A stretch of DNA of 64,000 bases from Sequoia sempervirens (lineage: Eukaryota; Streptophyta; Pinopsida; Cupressales; Cupressaceae): positions 126,038,743 through 126,102,742 of the forward strand of contig VDFB02252616.1 of NCBI GenBank assembly GCA_007258455.2, given 5' to 3'. The position numbers and the translations under genes are program-made. The notes beneath the pieces were generated by a model that worked only from the letters and a program-made list of their open reading frames with translations, was not told the origin of the DNA and did no database searches. Below are positions 11,994 to 25,100 of this stretch, piece by piece (the first letter of the stretch is position 1; the number at the start of each line of letters is the position of its first letter).

Positions 11994-12029
<36 letters not shown>
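11994..12029. repeat. (TA)n microsatellite
   Basis: An uninterrupted TA run of about 36 bp. Copy 2 of the same element family carries much longer TA-rich tracts in its interior, so this may be a shared, length-variable part of the element. Confidence 0.9.
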
Positions 12030-12034
<5 letters not shown>

Positions 12035-12873
12035 AAGACTAAAGTGACTAATAAATCTTGAATGGATCTTCTTCATCTACTACCGAGTCTTATTGCTTTG
12101 TTTGACTAAAGTTAGGTGTTAGTCATTAATCCTTTTACCTTGACTAGATTATTTTAAATAGCTGTCTAGTAAATTTGTTAATGAGCTGAATTGAATAGTT
12201 GATTTATCATTGTTGTAATAACTGAAATCATAAACATGCCAGGCTAAATACTATGAGTTATAATAAGCTCTATTGATTTTAGTTTTGTAATTTTGAATAA
12301 ACTGAACATAATTAATGTACTTAATTATAGGATTTTAAAATGAGTGACCATGATTTAAAAATGGGTAAGTTGAACTAAGGCTATTGTGATAATATTTTAT
12401 GATTCATTAACTTATAATGTCTAAGTTTTTCCTTTTTGTAAACTACTTAGGGAATGTTTCTTGATTGTATAATGATTTAATAGTGGCCTAAGTGATGGTC
12501 TTCAAGTGTTTTGTATAATTTCCTTTAGTGTTAGAATTATGTGGCTAAGTTGTTAAAAGTGATAGTGGTGGTCATTTATGGAGTTAAATCCTGGTATGAA
12601 ATGTACCTTGGTTGGTTGTTAAGATTGGTTCAATTGTGGTATGGATGATGTCATGGTTGTTTTAGCCAAATTGTTAACTGGTTAGGGTATTGTGCGAGGA
12701 GAAAATTGAAATCTCTTCTCGACACCCTAGTGGATGCCCTATTGGTTGATTTACTATTAGAAATTGTGGTTGATTTTGTATTGAACTTATTACGTTAACT
12801 TGATTTGAAGTTGATGGTCTCATTATGATGTTGTTACTCTTTTTCTTCACATGTCGTTTGGATAAGGTGCTGT

Positions 12874-13833
12874 CATAATAGTGGTTTACAATTCTTGAGA
12901 GGAATGAATTTTAGCTAAAATCACATATTTTTAGAAAATATAATGATTTAAGCCTTAAAAAGTTCCATTTTAAGGATTCCAATTCAAGAGGGTTTGATCA
13001 AATCACCTTAGATCAAACCCCCTTGGATAGAACTTCGCTACTTTTAAACCATACCTATAAATGCATCTCCTTTACACCTATCATAATGCTGATAAAAAAT
13101 CACTTTTGATTTAGATTTTGGGGAGTCAAGTGAATTCATTTAAAATTTATTTCCAATGATTATGGTATTCCTCAGAACAAGCTATCCAATGAATATAATT
13201 TTAATATGTTTTGGTTTTGTTATGTATTTGTTTTTTAAGTTTTATTAAACATAGGTTTTTCATCGAAAATGAATTTCTTTTTCTTCACATGTGGAAAAAT
13301 AGAAGATTATAAAAAAAAAAAAAAAATATGAGTGCACCAGATATTGAAGTCTTTTATCCAACAAAAAAAATAAAATAAAATTTTGACATATACAAAAACA
13401 ACGCGTTATACAACACTGTGTCTGAATTGTAATTCGTTTGAATTTGAAACTTGATTAAGGAAAAAATATTCAATAAAAAACTATCTAACCAAGTGGAAGC
13501 ACTAGGTATCAGAGTTACAAATATAAATTTGAAAGAATTAGAATTTTAACATTCATGGAAAAAAAGTTATGTTATATAGTGTGTGTCACTTTTTAAAAAT
13601 GTTGTTTTCTGAAAAAATCTATTTTCGTAGATGGAAAAAAGAAGTGCAATTTGATTCCAAAATTTTGAAAAAAATATTTTTAGAATCTATAGACAAAATT
13701 TGATGAGACTCTAGTTTGCACCATCTTCAAATTCCTCATAGTTTAGCCGCTATAGGTGCTTGAATGTGAAGATTTAGTTAAAAATAATAATTTCAGTGTC
13801 CAGTTTGGCCAAAAATTGTAAACCACTATTATG
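12874..13833. mobile_element. Non-autonomous TIR element, about 960 bp
   Basis: The left end cataatagtggtttacaatt (12874-12893) is exactly inverted at 13814-13833, giving 20 bp perfect terminal inverted repeats, possibly extending outward imperfectly to gtg.t..c. The interior is AT-rich with no coding sequence. It interrupts the long element, since conserved family sequence continues on both sides. I see no clear target duplication, so the superfamily is undecided. Confidence 0.7.
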
Positions 13834-14257
13834 GGATCACCTGATAGTGGTTTGTTTTTCTTATAGTCACATTGTGGGTTCCATTTTTGGATGTGTCTTT
13901 CTCTTGAGTTAAATTTTGTTTTGAAGAGTTTTCATCCATTTGGGTTGCAAAACTTGTTTTATTCTGACTTACTCTCATTTGTGAGTTCTTGATTAATCAT
14001 TCTTTTCTTGGGCTTCCAGAGGCAAGGGTAATCTTGTTTCTTATTGTTTCTTCATTGATTTGATTCTTGCCAAGTTTTGGATGGTAATGGTGGTTTTGAA
14101 CTTATGCTTGGGATGTACCATGTCATTGGAAATTTTGTATTGTGATTTTGGCGAGATGGGTAATGCCTCGCATGTATTTATGTTGAGATTGGATATCATA
14201 TTTCTATGTTGTACAACCCTTGGATTTTGGTTTGATGTTTGTTGGGTCTCTAGGGAG

Positions 14258-14525
14258 AGTTTCTCTTCGTGGGGGTTGGCGCCTCAGTTGGAGGAAGGGC
14301 CAGGAGATCCCATGAAAGCTATGCGATGACACTCTCCACTAGACACCCTTGTGCCTTGTTTATTATTGCCTTTGGAATCGTGTTCACATGAGCTACCCTA
14401 TGGTGCTGGCGCCTCAAGTAGGAGGAAGAGCCAGGAGATCCATAGATGGGTGTCGGCGCCTCAAGTTGGAGGAAGGGCCAGTAGATCCCATGAGAGCTAT
14501 GCGATGGCACTCTCCTCTTGACATC
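14258..14525. repeat. GGCGCC-centred repeated motif
   Basis: Three copies of a motif like ggcgcctcagttggaggaag followed by ggccaggagatcc occur at about 14279, 14409 and 14455. Related motifs lie at 30350-30640 in copy 2 and, inverted, near 46430-46500 in copy 3. Conservation across all three copies suggests it belongs to the element's functional or structural core rather than being chance. Confidence 0.6.
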
Positions 14526-15473
14526 CATTTGTCTTGCTTCATTATTGCCTTTGGAATTGTATTCTATTTATTATTTTAGTTTGATTTGGAAATGTTTCAT
14601 GATCATCCTTTTGTTACTTATTTATTGGTTATTGCTTTGTTTAATGTGATGAGATTTATGACTTTAAGTTGTTATGTTGGATCTTGAATGTTGTTGATTA
14701 TGTCATTTTAATCTTTGAGTTTTATGATAATTTTGTATGACGTTGAGTCTTGTGGTTCCCTGCTTGGATGTTCTTGGTTGAGGTCTTTTTCTTGTCAGCT
14801 CCTTAGCATGGGGGGTCGGTCTTCGGACCCACATGGTCAGGTGGAATGTGCTAACCTCCCGTTGGGTCCCTAATCGAGGATCGAGAGGTGCAAATTGGTA
14901 TCATTGGTGGCGACTCTAGTGTTGTATCATTCTCTCTTGTCATGTGGTTCCTGCCCATATTGGGAAACACATTTGTATCATTGTTAGACTTGAACAGTGT
15001 ATAGTAATGAAAAGGATGTGATGTAATATTTTATCATTGGTAAACCTTGTGTGGATATGGATCCAAATTAGATGTTATTAAAAGTATTGTATTTATTTAA
15101 GTGAATGGTTTCTTATCGATGGTTTTATATGTATGCTTTGTCATGGATTAAATTTGGCTTTCATTCTTTATCATTGATTTATGGAATTAAGTTTTGTAAT
15201 GTATCCTCGTGTACCCCAAGGGATGTAAGTGATATTGGGTTTGTTTAAATGAATTTTCATGTCATAACTTATTGTGCATCTCATGTATTTTAGTGTTACT
15301 TTAAAAAAAAAACTTGTGCGGTAATTGTTGCTTTAGTTGTCCTATGGGGTTCGCACGACAGGGCATTACAATGCAAGACGATTAAATGAATCTCAACATC
15401 TCATCATTCCTTGTCGTTTTTTGACTGCTTTTCGTCGTTTTCTCTCTTATTTTCCTCTACCATGGTTGGTATC

Positions 15474-16625
15474 TGTATACACCTAAAAATGGTCTAGATA
15501 AATCTTATTAAGTAAATACATTTATTTGATTAATTAATCTTTAATTCATCTACTATTAAATAAATAGAAATATTTATTTTATAGTTCATTATTCTAATTC
15601 TTCTATTTTCATCACAATCTTCTAATTCTTTCATTTTAATTAAATAAACAATTTCACATAGTTGTTTTATTTAATTATCTAATTATTCCTTCTTAATTAA
15701 ATAAACAAATCACATAGTTTTATTTAATTATCATTTTCCTTTTATTAAATAAACAATTTCAGATATTTGTTTTATTTAATAATTTTCATTCCTCCAAAAT
15801 TAAATAATGAACAATTGCACACTGTTAATTTATTTAATATTCCAACTTTCCTCCAAAATTGAATAAATCAATTGAGCACATGTCTACAGCTTATTCTCAA
15901 CCAAAATTGAAACTTTCAATTTTGATTTAATTTTGCTTTATCCTTCCAAACCAATTTTGGAACTTTCCTGAGAGACTTGGCTCTTTTCTTCCTCTTTTTC
16001 TTCTTGGTCATTTGGAAGAATTCTTTATCATTTCGATCTTCTTCTCCAACAAATTCATTATTCACTATCGATTTATCCATATTGAATCTCAACCCTTGGT
16101 TGTTGCCACATCACAATTGCCTTTTTGAAATCTATAAATACAACCTTTTGCTACAAGAAAAGGATCCCACTTTTATGCAAACTTACTCTGCAGAAATTAG
16201 CATTCATTAAACATTTGAGCAATTAAGCAATTTAGAAGCATTTTAAGAATAATTTAGTTTATCAATCATGGCATTTGTAGTTGCATATCATTTCATTTAG
16301 CTTTCATTATCAACAATCAATATCATAGCTTTCACATCATTTAACTTTCAATATCATATCATTTCATCATTAGATCATTATCATTATCATATAGATTATA
16401 ATTCTCGTTCACCAAGTTTTCACTTTGATAGTCATAGTGCACAAAATTTGAGAGCCACTTTGATCTATCAAATCCTTGGAGTTAGACAGCGATGGAACGA
16501 ATTTAGAGATTTGATTATGATTTCAATTATATTGATTTTCATTTGAATTCTCTAATAATGTTGCAATGAGAAGTGTTGTTGATTTGATTTTCATACTTTT
16601 TCATCAAATTGAGAACATTGTTACA
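15474..16625 (+). repeat. 5' LTR of the Ty3/gypsy element
   Basis: 1152 bp, aligning over its length to 25150-26216 plus 31769-31835 (1134 bp). From 15636 to 15842 it holds four successive hairpin units built on aattaaataaac...gttttatttaatt with a short cacat-like loop; the same array is in the 3' LTR. A gcatatca/catttcatt region near 16280-16340 is also repetitive. Confidence 0.9.
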
Positions 16626-16754
16626 TCTAAAAATCAGTTTTATGACATTGACATCAATGACGAATCAAATCAAATCACACCAATAAATCTGATTACAAAT
16701 GCTGCTATAAATGAAAATCGGGTTAATGTTATCAAGATTTAAGAGAAACAAGAG

Positions 16755-17560
16755 TATCAACCGGTCAACGTAACAACAATGGGGAAAGCTAAACTAATAC
16801 TAAAAGGAGTTGCATCAAACACACATGTTGCTCCATCAATCCAATACAATATTGTTAATCAATTGAAGAAGATACCAGCACAAATTTCAATCTTAGAACT
16901 CTTGAAAATAGATCACCTATGCACAAGGAGATCCTAGAACAAGCTCTTGTTGCTACAACAATACCCAATAACTTGGAAGTTTTCCAATTCCAGGCTATGG
17001 TGGGACACTTAACCGTGCTGCACTACTTATCATTTTTTAGCAAGATGACTTGTCACTCAACAACCCACACAATATTGCCCTTCATATTGAGGTTCTCATT
17101 CATAAGTTACACCAAGTCAAGCATTTCTTATAGATGGTGGAGTTGGTTTGAATATCTATACTTTGAAACTTGTTCATGCACCAAGGTATTCTAAAAATGT
17201 TATTGATTCTAAAAGGAAAATCACAATAAAAGCATATGATGACGAAGAGTGATCCTCCAAAGGATTGATTGTACTACCTATCCAAGTGGGACTGATTGTG
17301 AGATATAGTTTGTCAAGTATTGAACAAAGAATTGACATATAACATACTTTTGGGGTGTCCATGGATTCATGACATGCAAGCGGTGCCTTCAACCTATCAC
17401 CAATGCTTAAATTTTTCATTCAATGGAAAGGAAATCACTATCCTCGTTGATTCAAACAATCTACAGCAATGTAACATGTTTAAGGCGGCTCAAGAAACTT
17501 TTGTACCTCACAATAGGGAAGCTAATATTCCAACTTCATCAAACAATGAAAAGTAGTTGA
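16755..17560 (+). pseudogene. Ty3/gypsy protease region (gag-less polyprotein start)
   Basis: Across shifted frames this reads the block before and including a retropepsin: NQLKKIPAQISILELLK (16855-16910), HKEILEQALV, then LIDGGVGLNIYTLKLVH (about 17127-17180), where DGG replaces the usual DSG/DTG at the catalytic aspartate. ITIKAYDD follows, then YNILLGCPWIHDMQAVPSTY (about 17340-17400), which is the second conserved block. It would cleave the polyprotein. Stops and frameshifts break it. Confidence 0.8.
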
Positions 17561-19200
17561 ATGTTGTATCAAAATGGGTTGAGAAGAAGGACCAATCAAA
17601 GGCTAAAGTTATTGTTGATTCTACACCATCAAACAAGGGAAGTCAATTAAATGATATATCAAAAATATTTGAGAAGAATATTCAATTAATAGACAAGGGT
17701 ATGGGAGAGTATTCCATTTAGTGTCTTTGAATCTTTCACAATCGTTGCCTTCTCCAAGGACTTATTGGCAACCATCAATATCAACACTACAATCATCACA
17801 ATCCACCACACTTTTTGAGGGTACATTTATAAGGGCTGGAACCTTAGAGAGTGAATCTGAAGATAAAGTTGTCTTAAATTGGCTATACAAGGATGAGGAA
17901 GCATCTACATCAACAACCCCTAACATTCAGACGGATCAATATGGAAAATGAAAGATAGTCCTAGAGAAAATGGGTATGAAGGAAAAGGTCTTGTTGGTAA
18001 AAGAAAAGAAGGTATCATAGAACCAATCCAACCTCTCACACTAACTCCAAATGACAAGACAGGGTTAGGATATAAAGCAAAGACAAAAGAAGGAGCAACT
18101 CAGAGGGTTGTGGAGTGAATCTTACAAATAAGAGATAGCAATGACTGTGAAACAAACTCTAATGAGTATGAGTGGGATTCATTGTCTGAGGAATCATGCC
18201 ATGATAAAAAAAATTGATGTAATACAAAGGTATACTCCAATGCATGAGGGGGGATAGAGCTTAGGGACTAGACTTCTTGTGTTTGGATCACAGAACATCA
18301 ATGAATCAAGTGAGGATGGACATACTTCGAGCGAACTAGACGATCTGGAAGAGAGTAATGTCATAGATCTTGACCACGCTATCGAACACCATGATGACAT
18401 TGCTATTCTAACCCTCACCACCACTGACCTCAACCAATCTGAAGACTCTTTACCACTACTACACCTCGAGCTTATTGACTGGGACCAAATTGAATCATTT
18501 AATGTCCCTATCTTTGCGAATGACAACACCATTGTTAACTATCTTTTCTCTGACAATCCTGACACAAGTTCTATTCATAAATCTCATAACGACACTTCAT
18601 GTCAGGAGGGTGTCAAATCTTCTAGCTACAAAACTAAAAAAATGAAAAATGGATCTAATGGTGAAAATCATCTAATGGTAGTGTTAGATCTTGAAAAAGT
18701 AAAAATAAGGAGTGCATTTGATGGTGAAAAGCTCACTGAGGAATCAAAGGATGGGGGATTTGACACTCTTCCAAAACATTACCATGAGAGATCATCAATG
18801 TTGGTTGAACCTACACAATCAATCAATATTGGAACAGTGGAAAAAGCTAAGACTCTACACTTGGTAGCATCTATGACTGAACAGGAAAATCCTGCGTTCA
18901 CCAAGTTCTTTGAAGATTTCCAAATCAACTTTGATTGGTATTATTCTAATTTGATCGCCAAATCAACTTTGCTTGGTCTTATTCTAATATGCCAGGCTTA
19001 GACCTAGTTCTTTTGATGCATCATCTATCTTTACCAACTAGAGTTAAACCGGTCAAGAAAAAATTAAGAAAAATGCACCCACATATTACATTGTTGGTAA
19101 AAGTAGAGCTCAAAAAATTGTTGGACACAAGATTTATTTGGTCTATTGATTATGTTTAATGGATCTCTAATATTGTACCTATATCAAATCTAGATAATAG
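17561..19200 (+). pseudogene. Linker region of the gypsy polyprotein
   Basis: Between the protease and RT blocks two open stretches (17721-17951 and 18279-19001) encode low-complexity, Ser/Thr/Asp-rich protein with no domain I recognise. Position and strand fit the variable linker seen in Tat-type polyproteins. The frame at 18279-19001 is 240 codons long without a stop, the longest open stretch of this element. Confidence 0.5.
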
Positions 19201-19217
19201 TATTAGGATATGCACCG

Positions 19218-20690
19218 GTCGACTTTAGAGATCTAAATAAGGCACATCCCAAGGATGATTTTCCATTGCCAAACATTGATATAATTGTAGACTTGACTAC
19301 AAGACATGCCATGCTATCATTAATGGATGGTTTTTTTGGTTATAACCAAATCAAGATAGCACCAGAGGATCAAGACAAGATGGCATTCACATGTCCATGG
19401 GGAATGTTTTGCTGGAATGTCATGCCATTTGGCTTGAAAAATGTAGGGGCTACAAATCAAAGGGAAATGACCACTATCTTCCATGACATGATGCATACTT
19501 TTATGGAAGATTATGTGGACGATCTATTGGAAAAATCATATACCAAACGACACCTTGAGATCTTAGACAAAATCTTCACTCGTTTAGGGAAATTCAATGT
19601 TAGATTAAATCCTAAGAAATGTGTATTTGGTGTCACATCGGCTAAGCTTCTAGGGTACATAGTCTTGGAGAAAGGTATTGAAGTAGATCCTACTAAGGTC
19701 AAGGCTATCATGGAGATGCTACCACCAAAGAATATCAGTCAACTGCGATCTCTATAGGGAAGGCTACAATAAATCAGAAGGTTTATCTCTCAACTAGCAA
19801 ACAAGTGTCATCCATTCAATCACTTGTCACATAAAGATGTCTCTTTTAAGTGGGATGAGACATGTGAAGCTACTTTCAATCAATTAAAGAAATATCTAAT
19901 GTCCCCACCAATTTTGGTACCACTAACAAAAGGAAAGCCCTTATTACTTTATGTTGCAACAACTAAAATTTATTTGGGCGCTCTACTGGCACAAGAGGAT
20001 TTTGAAGGAAAAGAACAAGCAATATACTATATCATCAGAACTTTAAATGGTTATGAGATCAATTACACTTTCATTGAGAAAGCATGGTTGGCAGTAGTCT
20101 TTGCGACTCAACAGTTGCGTCACTACATGCTGACTCACACTATTAAATTAATAGAAAAAATTGATCCACTAAAGTACTTGCTAAGCAAATTTGCTTTAAC
20201 AGGAAGATTGGCCAAGTGGGTAATGCTCTTGAGTGAATTTGATATACAATATGTAGATTGAAGAACTATTAAAGGTCAAGTGATTGCTGATCAATTAGAA
20301 AAAGCTCCACTACCAGATAATCATCCAATGCACATGGAGTTTCTTGATACATATGTTCTTGCTATAACACCTCAACAATGGATGTTGTACTTTGATGGGT
20401 CATACACACAACATGAGGCAAGTGTGGGAATCTTGTTCATAACACCTCAAGGGCATACAATTCCAAAATAATATAGACTCATGTTTTTGTGCACCAATAA
20501 TATAGTTGAATATGAGGCATTAATCATTGGTATCAAGGTTGCGGTTGAGTGAAAGATAACAGAGTTACAGGTCTACAGAGACTCATAACTGGTTATAAAT
20601 CAAGTCAATGAGGATTATCAGATGAAGGATGATAAGTTGTTGCCTTACAAAATAATGGTTGATGATTTCAAGAAGTATTTTATTGAAATC
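19218..20690 (+). pseudogene. Ty3/gypsy reverse transcriptase, RNase H and second RNase H
   Basis: A single reading frame from VDFRDLNKAHPKDDFPLP (19218) continues through TCPWGMFCWNVMPFGLKN and the RT catalytic motif YVDDLLE (about 19512-19532). It then passes NPKKCVFG, the first RNase H region (FKWDETCEATF, ALLAQEDFEGKEQAIYY) and the second RNase H (LYFDGSYTQHEASVGILF at about 20387). There are no frameshifts in this span, but stops occur at 19755, 19770, 20259, 20469, 20550 and 20586. Most replace a Gln or Trp codon expected in this family, pointing to C-to-T or G-to-A changes. Confidence 0.9.
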
Positions 20691-20699
20691 ATATTTGAA

Positions 20700-22128
20700 T
20701 AGATGCCAAGAGCAGCTAACAAATTTGTTGATGCTATGGCTATGATCACATCTCTCTTGCAAATACCAGAGAAGAGGAGACGTTATGATTTTATGGTAGA
20801 ACAAGTGTCCAATCCCGCTTATGACGATCCCAAATCTCAAACCATATGCCATATCATTGATCCTGAAACCTCCATCTATGGGAAGATTTATGCCTACCTA
20901 AAATACAATATCCTTCCTCTTGATCTTTCCCGCAATCAAAAGCGAAACTTCATACACCAAGCCACACAACATACCTTAATTGCTGACATACTTTACCATC
21001 GAGGTCTTGATAGAACTCTCTTACGATGTCTAGAATGTGACGAATTTGAGACAACTTTACATGAGATTCATGAAGGTATTTGTGGCACTCACCAAAGCGG
21101 TTTAACTCTAGTGAAGAAACTCCTTTGTTTGGGGTATTACTAGCCAACTATGGAGAAGTAGTCCTTTTAGTATGTCAAGAAATTCTAGAAATGTCAGATC
21201 CATGGGAATCTTATCCATGCATGAACACAAGAATTACAACCCTTTGCATCAACATGGCCCTTTTGTCAGTGGGGATTGGATCTAGTGGGTAAGATTCACC
21301 CGTCTTCATCAAATGGTCATAAGTTTATTATTATAGCCACTGAATACTTTACAAAATGGATTAAATTTGTGCCTTTAACAACTATCACAGGAAAACAAAT
21401 CTCATCTTTTATCTTAAATTACCTCATTTGTTGGTATGGGGTTCCTCAGTCCATTATCACTGACAATGCCAGGCCCTTTAAGAATCAAGATGTCCAAGAA
21501 TTGTGTGAGGTTCCACATCCAACATCATTTCTCAAAACCATACTATCCATAAGGAAATGGCCAAGTAGAGGCCTCCAACAAAACTATTCTAAAGATCTTG
21601 AAGAAAATGGTCAACGATGTTGGACGTGATTAGCACATTCAACTGAATCTTGCTTTGTGGGCCTATAGAACTAGTACTAGAACACCTACAAGAGCTACAC
21701 CATTCTCTTTGGTATATGGATCAGAGGCTATTTTACCTATTGAGGTTGAGATACCATCACTCTGGGTCTCATTAATGGGATTAATTTCAAATGAGGATTA
21801 TCAAGTGTCTAGACTTCAAGAGTTGGAATTGTTAGATGAGCATCACCAACAAGCTGTGGATCACCTAAAGGCATATCAATAGAAGATTTCAAGAAGCTAC
21901 AATCATAGGGTAAAACCATGGGCATTCCAAGTTGGTGATCTAGTCTTAAAGGAAAACCCCCACAACCAGTAGGATCAAGAGAAGAAGGGGAAATTTGAAC
22001 CCAACTGGTTAGGTCCTTTCATCATCATTTCAGACTACAGATCAGGAGCTTATCAATTGTCTACACCTAAAGGGGATTTTCTAGATGAATCTATCAACAA
22101 TATCCATCTTAGGAAATTCTATACTTGA
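20700..22128 (+). pseudogene. Ty3/gypsy integrase
   Basis: The N-terminal zinc-binding region ends HEIHEGICGTHQSGLTL (about 21066-21110). The core begins WGLDLVGKIHPSS (about 21273), with catalytic Asp in LDLVG, a second Asp in ITDNARPFK (about 21456) and Glu in GQVEASNKTI (about 21565), so all three catalytic residues are still encoded. The C-terminal part contains FQVGDLVLK and ends RKFYT at 22128. A frameshift near 21510 and several stops inactivate it. Confidence 0.88.
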
Positions 22129-25100
22129 ATCATTCAGTGCATGGGTAAAGTGTTGAAAAATACAAAAAAAAAAGTCTTGAAAAAATGGTCGCCTTGATGA
22201 AAATCTGGCAAACAGGCATCTTGGTCACAACAAAAAAATCAATATATCAAGAAAATATATAAAAAAAGAGAAAAAGTAAAAAAGTAAAAAAAGTCATAAA
22301 ATTTGAAAAGTGCAATAAAAACTAGTGAAAACCTGGCAACAGGCGCTATTTGTGATAGATTAGTTGTTCCATCTATTTGAGCATGTCTTGTTTGTTTTCC
22401 TTCGCTATCATTCTACTTGTCATTGAGAATCTCATATACATATCATGGCAATGTGGTCGTGTCTCACCCTAGCTTGGGGGAAAAATCCTGACTTCATTGG
22501 GGGCAACAAACTATGAGCTAAACCAAATGGACAAATAATCAGTATGACAACTTAGCAAACACAATGATCAAAGAAAATTTTAACATTAAACAATCAATTA
22601 TCAATCAATAGATGATCAAAACATCCAAATCAAAAAACTTAAATCAAATCAAATCTAAATGGATGATATTCTTTTGAATTATGATTTTATTGCCTTAGCT
22701 TGAATGTTCAACTATTGTACTATTGATTTTTGTTATCATATCTTTGGAGCAACTTGATGTTGTATTGAACTAGAGAAGCAAGGAAGGAGTATGATTTTTA
22801 TTTGTCTATTTTATGTGAATTAATCATTATTACTATGTGAATTGTCGCGCGATGTGCTCTACCAAGTATCACTAATGACATTCATAATTCACATAGGAAA
22901 ATGATTGATTCTTGTTTGTTTTGAAATGCTTAGGTCATCTCAGTTTAATTATACCTAGATGATTGTGCTAGCTTGCAATATCAAAAATCATGAAAGTAGT
23001 ACTCAGGTCATCATGGTCTAAATCATACCATTGATGCTTGTACTCAATTTCAACAATTCAAGGGCTCAATGATGATGAAAGCATGAAAAATTGACTGTTA
23101 AGATGACAATGTTGCATTTTAGATATGCATGGTTAAAATATATTGCATCCATATTAGTCTTGCATCTGCATTTATAAATTGTTTCAAAGATGGAAAATTT
23201 CAATCTCAAAAGCTACGTGTATGTCCTCTCATCATATCACCATCTCTTCAATATTTCTTAGGATAATATAGATTTGTTATCCTAATCATCTCTTCGTTCA
23301 TCATTTTATTTCATCTCAACATTAGGGTATGTGCAGGATCATGGTGCGCCAAAAAGTGGCAATATTATGAGGGTATGTGGTTGACGACTTTTTTTCACCC
23401 AAAATTAATGAAACGAAAAGGGTTTTTAGAGGAGATTCTCAGCTTTCCAAAAATATAAATTATGATTTAATTTGAGTTTAATAAATAATTATTATTTATT
23501 TTCTATTAGAATTATGACTAAAGTCCTAATCGATAGGCTGATTGAAAAACATCTATAACTTTCAAACGGTATCATATTTTTTGAATCAATATGCGTCACA
23601 TTCTATGCTTCACATACTATAGGATTAAAAAAAATTAAATTTCATGAATTTTGACCAAGCTAAGGTGGTCGAAAGACGAAGTTTTATATTTTCTAAAAGT
23701 TGTAATAAAAAATTCATAATTAATTATTTACTTGGAAAAAAATTACAAAAAAATATGCATCACATCCGTACATGAGTCCTCTACTTATATATAAAATATT
23801 ACAAAAAAATATTATCATTTTATTAAGGTTAGGGTGGTCAGACAAACACCTACTTCTTATTTTTTCCTTGAAATTTAAGTACTACTGCATTGAAATTTCA
23901 AATTTTCACCAAATAGATTTTATTTATTTTTAAATAAACTTAGTATTTTAGAAACTAAATTCAATTTTTCTACAAATTCTGTTCTTACATATTTTTGAAA
24001 TAATATAGATAACTTATTCAAATATTTACATCAAGTTGCCTAACACTAATTTTTCTGAATGTTTTGCCACTTAAGGGCTTGTTTTTTGCACGATGATCCT
24101 GCACATACCGATTATCACATTTCCATCTAATCCTAATCTATTAAGTCTAGCACAAATCATCTAGTCACATCCTTGGTTTTGTTCCTAGCCTTGTTACAAG
24201 CCTTTATCCAATCATCATCATCATCATCATCATCATTGAGATGTATCCTTCCCTATTCTTTTGTGTTGTTTCGGGATGTATCCTTTTGTCATCAACAACA
24301 CTTTTATCAGCATCATCAATCAATCTTGGCTTGCAACATGATTGTGGCAACATCACATTTATCCTTGAATCCATTTGTGCTTGCTTACTTCTCATCTACT
24401 CCTTCCATTATCTCTTCCTCATCCCATCCCCTCTCCTATCCATCACTTTACATCATCAAGTCTCAGTACATTAATCAATCTTATACTAGGGCATATCAAT
24501 CAGAGAAGTCAAACCACATTGCCCAATCAAATTTGAATCCACCTGCACTAGATGTGGAAATCCTCCTATCATCACAAAATATCGCAAATCAGTAATCTTG
24601 TCAATTAATTGAAATCAATTAGCCTATCAATCTAATTAGCTCTGGTGAGACTTTGATCGAATCTCATGAGCATCAATCTATCATTGCACCTCACCTATCG
24701 TGAGGTCAATCAATCAATCAATCTATCATTGATCCTCACCTATCATGAGGCCAAGAAATCATCAATCTATCATTGATTCTCGCCTATTGTGAGGTCAATC
24801 ATCATCAACATCTATCAACATCATCAAATCAACGGCTAACACGATCATCAATCATCAAAAGCAAGGAGAAAATCACAATTTTATCAATCTGGTGTCCATG
24901 TGCATCAATCAATCAACTGACAGGCTTAATCTTCTTTATCGAGAGATAAATCATTGAATCATCATGATATCATCAAAAAATCATAAAAATAAATTTAAAA
25001 ATTCATCGATTTATCTCCCGAGGGGGCATATATCTTGTTATCATTCAAAAATCAGTGTCTAGGGCATATTGGAAAATTTTTGTTGATGCTAATAGCAAAA

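Larger units (their letters stand above)
8970..15370 (+). mobile_element. Long non-coding TG...CA element, copy 1 (probable solo LTR)
   Basis: Starts tgtagtgtccctcc and ends gggcattaca, flanked by a perfect 5 bp duplication atgca (8965-8969 and 15371-15375). The first 35 bases align with the start of copy 2 at 26217, and the last ~2 kb with the last ~2 kb of copy 2 (29714-31763) and with the reverse complement of copy 3 (45651-50288). It carries no coding sequence and no internal repeat of its own ends, so it does not look like an element with two LTRs. TG...CA ends plus 5 bp duplications are LTR hallmarks; a very long solo LTR is the simplest reading. Length is 6401 bp, about 5.4 kb without the TIR element at 12874-13833. 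Confidence 0.8.

Noticed and set aside
14060..14579. Overlapping open frames on both strands near the GGCGCC repeats
   Set aside because: They lie in a conserved non-coding part of the long element, are not conserved as protein between copies, and overlap on both strands.
14880..14930. A tggcgactc motif resembling the sequence after some plant gypsy LTRs, considered as an internal primer-binding site
   Set aside because: No LTR end precedes it and the element's 5' start is not repeated after it, so a two-LTR structure is not supported.
18194..18532. Minus-strand 112-codon frame
   Set aside because: It is antisense to the open linker of the gypsy polyprotein and has no recognisable motif.
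24173..24595. A 140-codon frame with a hydrophobic start and Ser run
   Set aside because: It translates the ATC/CAT-rich low-complexity spacer of the gypsy element; no family resemblance.
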